Origin: Mesorhizobium sp. B2-4-15
GTDB lineage: Bacteria; Pseudomonadota; Alphaproteobacteria; Rhizobiales; Rhizobiaceae
Assembly: GCF_006658505.1 (NCBI RefSeq)
Contig: NZ_VFUZ01000024.1
Location: 1-64,000, forward strand
DNA: 64,000 bases
Reading direction: 5' to 3'
Shown here: piece by piece, positions 43,283 through 52,697 of the stretch
Layout: the number at the start of each line of letters is the position of its first letter
Position numbering within the stretch: the stretch's first letter is position 1
Notes under the pieces: generated by a model
The model's input: the letters and a program-made list of their open reading frames with translations, nothing else
Databases searched by the model: none
What the model was told of the DNA's origin: nothing
Program-made: the position numbers and the translations under genes

Positions 43283-45747
43283 CAGGCAAGCGTGAAGGCA
43301 GCCGGTTCCGCGGCATGGACGCCGCGCAGCCGCATATTGCCGGGATCATAGGGGGCTTCGCGAAGTTCCCGCGCCGCGAGTTCCTTTCCGAGGATAGAGA
43401 CGCTCAACCCTCCGGTCGGGACACCGGGGCGCAGATAGGCAAGCGCAATGGTCTTGCCGGTGCGGAAGCCATGGGCGCCGGAGGTGACGATCCCGACCGG
43501 CCGCTCCGCCTGCATCACGGCATGGGCGTAGAAAGGCAGCCTTTCGGCGTCATCATCGATTTCGAGAAGCACCATTCTCCAGGCGCCATCGCCGACGCGT
43601 GCGAGCATGGCCTCGCGGCCGACGAAATCCCGTCCCTCGGTTTTGACCAGGGCGTCCAACCCGGCTTCAAGCGGCGTCCGCTCCGTCGTCAGGTCGGCGC
43701 CCCAGGCACGATAACCCTTCTCCAGCCGCATGGCGTTGAGGGCGTGGATGCCGAACGGGCGCAGGTCGAAACGTCGGCCGGCCCTGGTGATCGAATCGTA
43801 GAGCTTGCCGAATTGCGCCAGCTGGACATGAAGCTCCCATCCCAGTTCGCCGGCATAGGACACCCGGAGCGCCGCCGCCTTGATGCCGGCGACACGGATG
43901 ATCTGGGCGGAAAGCCAGGGAAATCCCGCGTTGGACAGATCGGCCTCGCTCACCGTCTGCAGCAGATCGCGGGCACGAGGGCCCATGACGGCGAGCACGC
44001 CGCGCCTTTCAGTGACATTGTCGATTGTCACATTCGCAAAGGCCGCGGCACGAGTGCGCAGCAGGTCCTCGTCATGCCGCTCCGCCACAGCGGCGCTGGT
44101 CAGGTAGAACCAGTCATCGCCGAGGCGGGTCACCGTGAATTCCGACGCGACGCCGCCCTTTGCCGTCAGCACATGGACGAGGCCGATGCGACCCTGCCGC
44201 GTTGGCGGGCGATTGGCGCCAAGCGAATCCATGAAGGCGCTCGCCCCGGGGCCGCCAACTTCGAACTTGGAAAAGGCGGACAGATCGATGGCGCCGACGC
44301 CATCGCGCACGGCGAGACATTCGCCGCGCGCCGCTTCGAACCAGCCGGGCCGGCGAAAGGTCAGCGGCGGATCGCGATCGATCCCGCCGATGGCGAACCA
44401 GTTCGGCCGCTCCCAGCCATAGGCGGCGCCCAGCACGGCGCCCTGGTTTTTCTGGAGGTCGAGCGCCGGTGTGGTGCGGCGCGGGCGCCCGGCTTCACGC
44501 TCTTCATAGGGATAGTGGATGCCGAACTGCAGACCGAACCCTTCGACCGCCCTGTCGATGCGATAATCCCGATCGGCATAGTTGCCGAACCTGCGTGGAT
44601 CGATGGCGAGCGCGTCGCTCGGCGGCGCCCCGTCGACGATCCAGTCGGCGAGGAAACGTCCGGCGCCGCCGCCTTCCATCACCCCCATGCTGGAACCGGT
44701 CAGCAGCCAGGCGTTATCAAGGCCGAATGCGGGACCGATCAGAGGATTGGCGTCCGGGGTGAAGGTGATGGGCCCGTTGACCACCGTCTTGATGCCGGCA
44801 TTGGCAAGTGCGGGGACGCGCTCCATCGCCAGCGCGATGATATGCTCGACGCGGTCCAGGTCAGGCGGCAGCAACTCCATGCCGAATTCGGCCGGCACCC
44901 CGTCGATTGCCCAGGGCTGGGCCGACTTTTCATAGGGGCCGACGATATAGCCGTCGCGTTCCTGGCGCAGATACCAGCTTTCTTCGGGATCGCGGATGAT
45001 CGGCAATTCCTTGGCGCCGGCGGCAATGCGATCGGCGATTTCAGGCACCCTGTCGGTCACGACATACTGGTGCAGCATCGGCACGACCGGCAGGTCGAGC
45101 CCCATCATGGTGCCGATCTCACGGCACCAGGTGCCGGCGGCGTTCACCACATGCTCGGCGGTGATGTCGCCCTGCGTCGTGCGGACGAGCCACTCGCCGG
45201 ATGCCTTCCGTTCGATCGCCAGGACGGGATTGTGGCGGACGATCTCGGCGCCGCGCGAGCGCGCGCCGGCCGCCATCGCGTTGGTCGCCAGCGTCGGATC
45301 GACATGGCCGTCATTGGGCTCGTAGATCGCCCCGATAATGCCGTCGGTCAGGCAGAGCGGATAGATCTGCTTGAGTTCTTCCGGGCTCAGGATGTGAAAA
45401 TCATGGCCCACGAACCGGCCGAGCCCCTGAACATGGCGGAATTCGTCCATGCGGTCCCGCGAGCGGGTGATGCGCAGTGCGCCGCTGGCATGGAAACCTG
45501 TTGGCAGCCCGGTCTCGGCGGTCAGGATTTCCCGATAGAGCCGCACCGAATGCGCGCGCATCTCCATGATCGTCGCATTATGGGCGAAATGCGTGCAAAG
45601 GCCGGCGGCATGCCAGGTGGAACCGGCGGTCAACTCATGCTTCTCGACGAGGACGACGTCGCCCCAGCCGCGCTTGGCCAAGTGGTAGAGCAGGGAAACG
45701 CCCATGGCTCCACCGCCGATAATAACGACACGGGCATGCTGCCTCAT
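43282..45747 (-). CDS. Dimethylglycine/sarcosine dehydrogenase-like flavoprotein with GcvT domain (first)
   Basis: The 821-residue protein has an N-terminal FAD oxidoreductase domain (VVIIGGGAMGVSLLYHLAKR; LTAGSTWHAAGL, where the His is the usual covalent flavin site). A C-terminal GcvT-type folate domain shows RVSYAGELGWELHV and MRLEKGYRAWGADLT. Such enzymes oxidise N-methyl groups and pass the C1 unit to tetrahydrofolate. The substrate may be dimethylglycine, sarcosine or another N-methylated acid. It overlaps the second paralogue by four bases and MttB by one. Confidence 0.92.
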   Translation of the reverse strand: MRQHARVVIIGGGAMGVSLLYHLAKRGWGDVVLVEKHELTAGSTWHAAGLCTHFAHNATIMEMRAHSVRLYREILTAETGLPTGFHASGALRITRSRDRMDEFRHVQGLGRFVGHDFHILSPEELKQIYPLCLTDGIIGAIYEPNDGHVDPTLATNAMAAGARSRGAEIVRHNPVLAIERKASGEWLVRTTQGDITAEHVVNAAGTWCREIGTMMGLDLPVVPMLHQYVVTDRVPEIADRIAAGAKELPIIRDPEESWYLRQERDGYIVGPYEKSAQPWAIDGVPAEFGMELLPPDLDRVEHIIALAMERVPALANAGIKTVVNGPITFTPDANPLIGPAFGLDNAWLLTGSSMGVMEGGGAGRFLADWIVDGAPPSDALAIDPRRFGNYADRDYRIDRAVEGFGLQFGIHYPYEEREAGRPRRTTPALDLQKNQGAVLGAAYGWERPNWFAIGGIDRDPPLTFRRPGWFEAARGECLAVRDGVGAIDLSAFSKFEVGGPGASAFMDSLGANRPPTRQGRIGLVHVLTAKGGVASEFTVTRLGDDWFYLTSAAVAERHDEDLLRTRAAAFANVTIDNVTERRGVLAVMGPRARDLLQTVSEADLSNAGFPWLSAQIIRVAGIKAAALRVSYAGELGWELHVQLAQFGKLYDSITRAGRRFDLRPFGIHALNAMRLEKGYRAWGADLTTERTPLEAGLDALVKTEGRDFVGREAMLARVGDGAWRMVLLEIDDDAERLPFYAHAVMQAERPVGIVTSGAHGFRTGKTIALAYLRPGVPTGGLSVSILGKELAARELREAPYDPGNMRLRGVHAAEPAAFTLA

Positions 45748-48200
45748 GAAATTGTCTCCTCGCAGCCGCGCATCCGCGCTCCAGTTGGGTCATAGGGCGG
45801 CTTGTCGAGCGCCCTCAGCATATGGCGCGTGCCGGCCACCGCGATCTCGTAGTCGGAGGCCAGCACCTGTGCTTTCGTCTCACCCGGCTCGCAGGCAACG
45901 TAGCCAAGGCAAAGGCTCAAGCCGGTGCGTGAACCAAGACCGCCCGACGTGGTCAGGCCGGCAAGTTTGCCGTTCCGATAGATCGGCTCATCGTGAAGCA
46001 GAAGCGGATTGGCGCCGTCGACCGCGAAATGCAAGAGCCGGCGGCTGACGCCCCCGGCCTTCTGCGCCAGCAGCGGCTCACGGCCGATGAAATCGTTCTT
46101 CTTCCAGGAGACCGCGAAGGACAGGCCAGCCTCCAGCGGCGTGTCCTTCGGGCCGATATCGTGCCCCCAATGGCGATAGCCCTTTTCAAGGCGGCAGCCA
46201 TCCAGCGCATAATGGCCGCAGAAGACGAGGCCGTAGGCGCTGCCCGCCGCGGCGATCGTGGCGAGCAGGCTTTGCGCGCATTCGACCGGCACGTAGAGCT
46301 CGAAGCCGAGTTCGCCGACGAAGCTGACGCGGGTGGCCCGGACACTGACCATGCCGATGTCGATGCAGCGCGAGGTCGAGAACGGGAAAGCGGCATCGGA
46401 AAGATCGGCGTCGGTCAGGCTTTGAAGCAGGTCGCGGGAGCGCGGCCCCATGACGCCGAGCACGGCTTCCGAAGACGTCGCGTCGAAGACCGAGACGTCG
46501 AGGCCAAGATCCTCAGCATGGCGCCTGATCCAGGCAATGTCCTTCTGTCTGGTCGCCGCACCGGAGATCACGCGGAATGCGTGGGCGCCGTCGCGGGTCA
46601 CGGTCACGTCGGCCTCGATCCCGCCCCGCGCATTGAGCATCTGCGTATAGACGGCACGGCCTTCGGCGACATCGACGTCGTTGGCGCAAAGCCTCTGCAA
46701 CAACGTCCCTGCGTCGCGGCCAACTATGTCGAGCTTGGTGAAAGGGGAGAGCTCGAACAGGCCGACGCCCTCGGCCATGCGGCCGGCTTCCGCTTTCGCA
46801 GCACCCCACCATGGCTGCGCGCCGACCGAATAGCGGACTGCTCGTGCGGCCTCATCCCGGCCGAACCAGAGCGGCCGCTCCCACCCTGTCGGCGCACCGA
46901 AAACAGCGCCGGCAGCCGCGAAAGTCTGGTGAAAGACAGAACGCCTGACGTCGCGGCCCGCGCTCGGCTGCTTGTAGGGCCAGTGCATACGGAACAGATC
47001 GGCGACCGCTTCCTCCATCCGGGCGCCGACAAAGGATCTAGACGCGGCGGACCGGTCGAAGCGGGCAATGTCGAGCGCCCACAGATCAAGGCCTGGCTCG
47101 CCGTCGACGATCCATTCGGCCATCGCCTTGCCGGCGCCGGCCGAAGACATCATGCCCGTGGAATTGAAACCGGCGGCGACATGGAAGCCGCGCAGGTAAG
47201 GCGACTCCCCCATGAGCGGCCGCGTGTCGGGCGTGAAACTCTCGGGGCCGTTCATGAAGTGCCTGATGCCGGCTTGCGAGAGCGCCGGCAGAAGTTTAAG
47301 TCCGGCCGACATGAACGGTTCGAACTGATCCCAATCCTCCGGCAGTTCGAGGAATGGCCTATCGCCAGCCGGTCCGCGAACGTCGAATATCTTGGCATTC
47401 GGTTCGAACCCACCCAGAACCAGCTTGCCGGAATCGCCCTTGATGTAGATGCCCTCGTCGAGGTCACGCACGATGGGAAACGGATCCTGCAGGCCCGCAA
47501 TCGGCTCCGTCACCACATACATATGCTCGACCGCCTGCAGCGGCACCGGAACGCCGGCCAGAGCGCCGATATCGCGCGCCCAGGCGCCGGCGCAGTTCAC
47601 CACCGTTGCGCAGTCGATTGTGGCGCCGGACGCCAGCTTGACGCCGGCGACCCTGCCGTTCTTCGTCACGAAGCCAGTGCAGACGGCCCCTTCCAGGATG
47701 CGAATGCCGGCGGCGCGTGCGCCCTTGGCATAGGCCGCGCAGATGTCGACCGGATTGGCCTGACCATCCTCCTCGACCCACAGCGCGCCCTCGATGCCAT
47801 CCGGGACGATGCCGCGCACGCGCCCCGCAACGCCAGCGCCGTCGATCATCTCGACCGTCAGGCCACAGACATCGCCCATATGCGCGATACGCTTCAGCTC
47901 ATCCATTCGCTCCGGCCTGCGCGCCAGCCACAGGCCGCCTGTGCGCCGATACCCGGAGGCCTGGCCGGTCCGCTCCTCCAAGCGTGGAAACAATTCGGTC
48001 GCATATTGCGCAAGCCTTGTGAGATTGAGGCTGGCGCGCAGCGGACCGACGATGCCGGCAGCATGCCAGGATGTGCCGCTGGTCAGTTGGTGACGCTCCA
48101 GCAGAACGACGTCGGTCACCCCGAGTTCGGCGAGATGATAGGCTATGCCGAGGCCAATGACGCCGCCGCCAATGATCACGATGCGTGCGCTGTCATTCAC
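45744..48200 (-). CDS. Dimethylglycine/sarcosine dehydrogenase-like flavoprotein with GcvT domain (second)
   Basis: The roughly 818-residue paralogue has IVIIGGGVIGLGIAYHLAEL, LTSGTSWHAAGIV with the likely flavin-linked His, and the folate-domain stretches RVSFVGELGFELYV and CRLEKGYRHWGHDIG. It is clearly diverged from its neighbour, so the two probably act on successive methylated substrates. The start is taken as GTG at 48200, ten bases after AAAGG; an ATG at 48260 would add 20 residues. It is the first gene of the demethylation operon and divergent from the LysR gene. Confidence 0.9.
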   Translation of the reverse strand: MNDSARIVIIGGGVIGLGIAYHLAELGVTDVVLLERHQLTSGTSWHAAGIVGPLRASLNLTRLAQYATELFPRLEERTGQASGYRRTGGLWLARRPERMDELKRIAHMGDVCGLTVEMIDGAGVAGRVRGIVPDGIEGALWVEEDGQANPVDICAAYAKGARAAGIRILEGAVCTGFVTKNGRVAGVKLASGATIDCATVVNCAGAWARDIGALAGVPVPLQAVEHMYVVTEPIAGLQDPFPIVRDLDEGIYIKGDSGKLVLGGFEPNAKIFDVRGPAGDRPFLELPEDWDQFEPFMSAGLKLLPALSQAGIRHFMNGPESFTPDTRPLMGESPYLRGFHVAAGFNSTGMMSSAGAGKAMAEWIVDGEPGLDLWALDIARFDRSAASRSFVGARMEEAVADLFRMHWPYKQPSAGRDVRRSVFHQTFAAAGAVFGAPTGWERPLWFGRDEAARAVRYSVGAQPWWGAAKAEAGRMAEGVGLFELSPFTKLDIVGRDAGTLLQRLCANDVDVAEGRAVYTQMLNARGGIEADVTVTRDGAHAFRVISGAATRQKDIAWIRRHAEDLGLDVSVFDATSSEAVLGVMGPRSRDLLQSLTDADLSDAAFPFSTSRCIDIGMVSVRATRVSFVGELGFELYVPVECAQSLLATIAAAGSAYGLVFCGHYALDGCRLEKGYRHWGHDIGPKDTPLEAGLSFAVSWKKNDFIGREPLLAQKAGGVSRRLLHFAVDGANPLLLHDEPIYRNGKLAGLTTSGGLGSRTGLSLCLGYVACEPGETKAQVLASDYEIAVAGTRHMLRALDKPPYDPTGARMRGCEETIS

Positions 48201-48278
48201 CGGGCAAATACCTTTGTTGGGATCGAACGGCGCGATCTTTTCCCGGCAAGCCTCTTGCACTCAATCGAATTTTTGCAA

Positions 48279-48289
48279 CATTAGGAAAA
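48279..48289. promoter_or_regulatory. Candidate LysR-type operator in the divergent LysR/demethylation region
   Basis: CATTAGGAAAA is identical to 41544-41554 upstream of proX. It lies 79 bp from the flavoprotein GTG and 33 bp before the LysR start, a typical place for a LysR site controlling both directions. The left half (GAATTTTTGCAA) is less symmetrical than at the proX copy. Confidence 0.5.
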
Positions 48290-48321
48290 CTTATGAAGAC
48301 ATCGCGGACTGGAGTTGGCGG

Positions 48322-49299
48322 ATGAAGAGCGGCGGTTTCGATTTCAACCTGTTTCGATCCATCGAGGTCTTTGCGGCCGTCGTGGAGACAAGGCACGTCA
48401 CCCAGGCGGCCCAAATGCTGGGCATGACGCAGTCCGCCGCTTCGCAGCACCTGAAGAACCTCGAGACCGCGCTTGGCGTCAGCCTGATCGACCGCAATCT
48501 GCGCCCGATCGAACTGACCAAGGCAGGCATCGCATTGCATCGCCGCGCCATTGCCATCCTGGCCGAGGTGGAGGGGCTACGCACCGACGCGCGGCGGGTC
48601 AATGCCGCGCCGCTGCCGCTGCTGCGCGTCGCGCTTCTGGCCTCGATCGCGACGACACTGGCGCCGGCGCTTTCCGTGCTGGCCAGGAACACCTTCGGCA
48701 TTCCTGAACTCAGTCTCTTCGCCGGCCTGGCGACCGATCATGTCGCGTTGTTGCGGGCCCGGCGCGCGGACCTCGCCGTCACCTCCGGCGAGCTTTTCGA
48801 GATCGAGGGGCTGACGCGTTATCCGATCATGACGGAGAAGTTCCTGCTGGTAACGCCGAAGGGCTTCGCGGGCGATGTCGGCGACATCTTCAAGCTCTCC
48901 AAGAAGCTGGCCTTCGTGCGGTTTTCCAGGGAAACGCCGGTAGGCCTGCGGGTCGACCAGCATCTGAGCCGGCTGCGCATCGAAATCCCGCGCACCATGG
49001 AAGGCGACCGTTCGAGCGTGGTCATGGCGCCTGTCGCGGCCGGGATGGGCTTTGCGATCCTGACACCGACCCTGCTCATCGACGGGCTGGCGGAAGGCAT
49101 GGAGATCGATGTGCACGCTTTGCCGTTCACCGGGCTGTCGCGCAACATCCTGCTGGTGGCGCGGGAACGCGAACTGGGCAACCTGCCGGAAGCCTTCGCC
49201 ACGCGCACCGCCGAGGTGCTGACCAATGCGATCCGTACGCGCCTGCCTGGCCTTCCTCCCGATTGTTATGTGGTCGACCGCCCCTCATCGCAGGACTAA
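48322..49299 (+). CDS. LysR-family transcriptional regulator
   Basis: The 325-residue regulator has an N-terminal HTH (FNLFRSIEVFAAVVETRHVT, GMTQSAASQHLKNLETALGV) and a LysR effector domain containing AAGMGFAILTPTLLIDG. It is divergent from the demethylation operon and followed by the aminotransferase gene about 100 bp downstream on the same strand, so it probably controls both, and perhaps proXVW through a shared box. The start ATG at 48322 is set by the HTH; the frame is open upstream through the promoter region. Confidence 0.9.
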   Translation: MKSGGFDFNLFRSIEVFAAVVETRHVTQAAQMLGMTQSAASQHLKNLETALGVSLIDRNLRPIELTKAGIALHRRAIAILAEVEGLRTDARRVNAAPLPLLRVALLASIATTLAPALSVLARNTFGIPELSLFAGLATDHVALLRARRADLAVTSGELFEIEGLTRYPIMTEKFLLVTPKGFAGDVGDIFKLSKKLAFVRFSRETPVGLRVDQHLSRLRIEIPRTMEGDRSSVVMAPVAAGMGFAILTPTLLIDGLAEGMEIDVHALPFTGLSRNILLVARERELGNLPEAFATRTAEVLTNAIRTRLPGLPPDCYVVDRPSSQD

Positions 49300-49396
49300 T
49301 CGGCTCCATCATTTAAACTGATGGATATCTTTGGCGGTTCACACATTCCTCATTCAGTGTTCAATCCCTGCCAGGTTCCCAACACAGGAGACGGGC

Positions 49397-50725
49397 ATGA
49401 ATGCTCCTCACGCTCATTCTAATCTGGAGATCGACTGGTCGAGCGAGGCGATCGTCGACCGGCGAAACCGCTTCTATGCGGCCTCGCAGCGCAAGTTCGT
49501 GCCCTACAAGGACCCGCTGATCATCAAGCGCGGCAAGGGCCAGTATGTCTGGGATGACAAGGACCGCAAATACATCGACCTGCTCGGCATGAATCTTTGC
49601 ATTTCCGTCGGCCACGCGCACCCGCAGGTGGTGAAGGCCACCACCGAGCAGCTCGCCGAACTCACACATTGCACGACGATGTTCTATCACCCGGTTCCCG
49701 CGCAATATGCGGAGGAACTGGTGGCGACGATGCCAGGGGGCCATGACTGGGTGGTGCATTTCACCAACAGCGGCGCCGAGGCGATCGACCTTGCCTTGCT
49801 GATGGCCCGCAGCCACACCGGCAACATCGATATGCTCGCACTTGCCTCGAGCTATCATGGCGCCACCTTCGGAGCCCAATCGCTGACGGGAATATCGGGA
49901 TTTCGCCATCCCGTCCCACAGCTCGGCGGGGTGACCTTCGTGGCCGAGCCCAACCAGTATCGTGGTATCCACGGCGAGGGCGTCGAGCCCTATTTGAACG
50001 AGGTCGAGCGGGCCATAGCCACTTCAACCAGCGGCAGGTTGGCTGGCATGATCATCGAGCCGGTACAAGGCTATGGCGGCATCGTGCCGATGCCCCACGG
50101 CTACATTTCCGGCGCGTTCGAGCGTGTGCGCGCGGCTGGTGGCCTTTGCATCATCGACGAGGTGCAATCGGGCGTCGCACGCACCGGCGATGCCTTCTGG
50201 GCCTTCGAAACGCACGGTGTCGTTCCCGATATCGTCGTTGTCGCCAAAGGCGTCGGCAATGGCATCCCGCTTGGCGCCGTCATCGCCAAACGAGACGTCG
50301 CCGAATCCATGGCGGACAAGTTTCTTTTCCATACTTACGGCGCCAATCCGGTAGCCTGCGCGGCCGGACGCGCGGTTCTCAAGGTGATCCGCGAAGAGCG
50401 CTTGCAAGAGAATGCGCGAACGGTCGGCGCCGCACTGAAGACGAGGCTGCAGGAGCTCAAGAACCATTCTCGCCTGATCGGCGACATCAGGGGGGAAGGT
50501 CTCATGCTTGCCATCGAGTTGGTGAAGGATCAGACGACGAAGGAACCCGCACCCGAGGCCACACTCGCGATCTTCGAAGAAAGCCGGCGCAACGGCCTCG
50601 TTGCGAGCCGATCCGGACCTTATAGAAGCGTCATCAGGATGTGCCCGCCGCTTTGCCTGTCGATGGCGGACGTCGACGATGTGATGGAGCGATTTGTCAG
50701 GAGCTTCCAGAGCATCACAGCTTGA
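49397..50725 (+). CDS. Class III aminotransferase (AGXT2-like)
   Basis: The 442-residue PLP enzyme has GKGQYVWDDKDRKYIDLLG, HFTNSGAEAIDLALLMAR, the PLP-phosphate stretch CIIDEVQSGVARTG and the Schiff-base Lys284 in VVAKGVGNGIPLGAV. Class III enzymes transfer amino groups from omega-amino acids or beta-alanine-like compounds to pyruvate or glyoxylate; the closest pattern is the alanine-glyoxylate/AGXT2 group. The start has an AGGAG site. Its link with the demethylation genes suggests that it deaminates the amine left after demethylation. Confidence 0.9.
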   Translation: MNAPHAHSNLEIDWSSEAIVDRRNRFYAASQRKFVPYKDPLIIKRGKGQYVWDDKDRKYIDLLGMNLCISVGHAHPQVVKATTEQLAELTHCTTMFYHPVPAQYAEELVATMPGGHDWVVHFTNSGAEAIDLALLMARSHTGNIDMLALASSYHGATFGAQSLTGISGFRHPVPQLGGVTFVAEPNQYRGIHGEGVEPYLNEVERAIATSTSGRLAGMIIEPVQGYGGIVPMPHGYISGAFERVRAAGGLCIIDEVQSGVARTGDAFWAFETHGVVPDIVVVAKGVGNGIPLGAVIAKRDVAESMADKFLFHTYGANPVACAAGRAVLKVIREERLQENARTVGAALKTRLQELKNHSRLIGDIRGEGLMLAIELVKDQTTKEPAPEATLAIFEESRRNGLVASRSGPYRSVIRMCPPLCLSMADVDDVMERFVRSFQSITA

Positions 50726-50787
50726 TGGTCAACCGTTCGCCATCGCCCGGCAGAATGAGGATCACGCTCCCTCCGTGTTCCAGCCTA

Positions 50788-50823
50788 CGCGCTGTGCGAG
50801 ACATCCGCGCTGTGCGAGACATC
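50788..50823. repeat. Perfect 18-bp tandem duplication
   Basis: CGCGCTGTGCGAGACATC occurs twice head to tail with no mismatch. It lies about 65 bp past the aminotransferase stop in non-coding DNA. Two copies only, so it is probably a slippage event rather than a functional array. Confidence 0.9.
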
Positions 50824-51040
50824 GAGGCAAAGGGCCTGCCATCGGCCTAATCTTTGCGGAACACCGTGCGGGCCGCTGACGAGGAGCGCCGAGGCATGTC
50901 CAAGAGCAATCAGGACTTCCTGATGGAGAAATGCAACGACGCGGCGACGGGCAAGCCTACGCTCCATTCTGCGACAAGATCAGGATATTCGGCGGCGCCA
51001 ACAGGTAGCGCCCCCGGAAACGATCTCCACAGGGCGTAAA

Positions 51041-51070
51041 GGCCCGCCTCGGCTCCAGCCGGGGCGGGCC
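51041..51070 (-). terminator. Large GC hairpin, probable terminator of the oxidoreductase gene
   Basis: GGCCCGCC (51041-51048) pairs with GGCGGGCC (51063-51070), and the interior CGGCT/AGCCG continues the stem. On the minus strand it is followed by TTTACG, a weak T-run, about 105 bp after the stop of the oxidoreductase at 51174. On the plus strand there is no T-run. Confidence 0.5.
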
Positions 51071-51173
51071 AGCATTGACGTGGTGGACTTCGGATGGGCA
51101 ATGCCAGGGCCGAGGTGAGGCAGCGCCACATCGAGAATTGCACGAAGGCGGATCCCGACTATGGCGCGGCGCC

Positions 51174-52583
51174 TCATTCGACATGTCGCTCGGACCGGGG
51201 CGGCACATTCGACAGCAAGGGACCAAGTCCCTCGGCGATCGTCAGGTGCGTGATGACGGCGTCGCGCAGCTTCGGATAGGGCAAATTCGCCAGCATCGCC
51301 GTCTGCACCGCAGCCAGGACCTCGCCGGCCTCGGAGCCGATCATCGTGAAGCCGAGGATGCGGTCGTCGTCGCCGGCCACGACCACCTTCATGAAACCCT
51401 CGGTTTCGTCCGTCGCCTCGGTGCGCAGCACCGCACTCATCGGCAGCCTGGCGACCCGCACGATGATGCCCTGGCGCTGCGCCTCGCCCTCGCTCAGGCC
51501 GACGCGGGCGAGCGGCGGATCGGTAAACATCGTGTAGGGCACCAGCCGGTCGCGCGTGCTGCGATGCCCGCCGGCAAGATTGTCCCTGATGATGCGGAAG
51601 TCGTCGACCGATACATGGGTGAATTGCGGGCTGCCAGCGCATTCGCCGAGCGCCCAGACGTCGAGTGCGGCCGTCTCCAGCCGTTCGTTGACACTAATAA
51701 AGCCACGGGCGTCCAGCGCGACGCCGGCCTCGTCCAGGCCTATGCCGGCGGTGTTCGGGACGCGGCCGGCGGCAACGAGCAGATGGCTGCCCTCTATTGT
51801 CCGCTCGCCCGAAGCGGTGCGCACCGTCACGTTGACCTCTTCGCCGGAGCGGCCGCGCACCACAAGAGGTTCGGCGCCAACGAGAAAATCGATGCCTTCG
51901 ATCTCGAGAAGCCGCTGCATCTCTTCGGCGATGTCGCGGTCCTCCCGACCGACAAGCTGAGGTCCGGCTTCGATCACCGTCACCCGGCTGCCGAAGCGTC
52001 GATAGGCCTGCGCCATTTCCAGCCCGACATAACCGCCGCCGAGCACGATGAGATGCGGCGGCAACGTGTCGAGCTCGAGGGCGCCGATATGGGTGAGCGG
52101 CTGGGCTTCCTGAAGGCCGGGAATGCTGGGGATCGCCGCATGCGTGCCGACATTGATGACGACCTTATCGCCAGTGAGCAGGCGCGTGCCGCCTTCGTTC
52201 AGCGCAACTTCAATGGTCTTCGGACCAACGAAGCGCCCGCTGCCCATGATCAGCTCGGCGCCGCTGGTCTTATACGCATTGAGATGGAAGGCGATCTCGC
52301 GCTCGACCATCTCCTGCTTGCGTCGGCGGACCTTCACCATGTCGGTCGAGACCGGCCCGGTGACGGTGCCGAACTGGGCGGCGTTGCGGGAGAGGTGCGC
52401 GACGCGGGCGCTCCACACTTCGTTCTTGCTGGGCAGGCAGGCGACGGCGGGACAGGAGCCGCCAACCCAGCGGCGCTCGACGACCGCGACGCGATGGCCG
52501 GATCGGCCCAGATGCCAGGCAAGCGCCTTGCCGCCCTGGCCGCTGCCTAGGATCAGGAAGTCATAATGTTCTGGTTGGGGCAT
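51174..52583 (-). CDS. Pyridine nucleotide-disulfide oxidoreductase (Lpd/MerA-like)
   Basis: The 469-residue flavoprotein has FLILGSGQGGKALAWHL for FAD, VLGGGYVGLEMAQAYRRFG for NAD(P) and a dimerisation domain with THLTIAEGLGPL, which retains the His-x4-Glu pair. The redox-active site reads GGSCPAVACLPSK (Cys44, Cys49), the right C-x4-C spacing but with Pro-Ala-Val-Ala in place of the usual V-N-x-G. It is therefore probably an active disulfide reductase with an altered active-site helix; the substrate is unknown. No lipoyl-bearing partner or mer gene is nearby. The ATG at 52583 has a GGAGAA site. Confidence 0.85.
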   Translation of the reverse strand: MPQPEHYDFLILGSGQGGKALAWHLGRSGHRVAVVERRWVGGSCPAVACLPSKNEVWSARVAHLSRNAAQFGTVTGPVSTDMVKVRRRKQEMVEREIAFHLNAYKTSGAELIMGSGRFVGPKTIEVALNEGGTRLLTGDKVVINVGTHAAIPSIPGLQEAQPLTHIGALELDTLPPHLIVLGGGYVGLEMAQAYRRFGSRVTVIEAGPQLVGREDRDIAEEMQRLLEIEGIDFLVGAEPLVVRGRSGEEVNVTVRTASGERTIEGSHLLVAAGRVPNTAGIGLDEAGVALDARGFISVNERLETAALDVWALGECAGSPQFTHVSVDDFRIIRDNLAGGHRSTRDRLVPYTMFTDPPLARVGLSEGEAQRQGIIVRVARLPMSAVLRTEATDETEGFMKVVVAGDDDRILGFTMIGSEAGEVLAAVQTAMLANLPYPKLRDAVITHLTIAEGLGPLLSNVPPRSERHVE

Positions 52584-52697
52584 GAGCTTTCTCCGCTGCA
52601 TTCCGGAAAGGATAATGGCACATCCGACGGCAAGCGGACGAGTCCGTTCGCCTGCCGTCGCTCTTTACGCTTGATGCCGGACTAGCCAGGCAAGCCG

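Larger units (their letters stand above)
50726..51173. other. Non-coding region between aminotransferase and oxidoreductase genes
   Basis: No credible gene was found in these 448 bases. The region contains an 18-bp perfect tandem duplication (50788-50823) and a terminator-like hairpin (51041-51070). Small open frames here lack recognisable sequence and ribosome binding sites. Confidence 0.5.

Noticed and set aside
43315-48284. Two very long plus-strand frames (826 and 763 residues)
   Set aside because: They mirror the two flavoprotein genes, which carry full FAD and folate-domain motifs on the minus strand.
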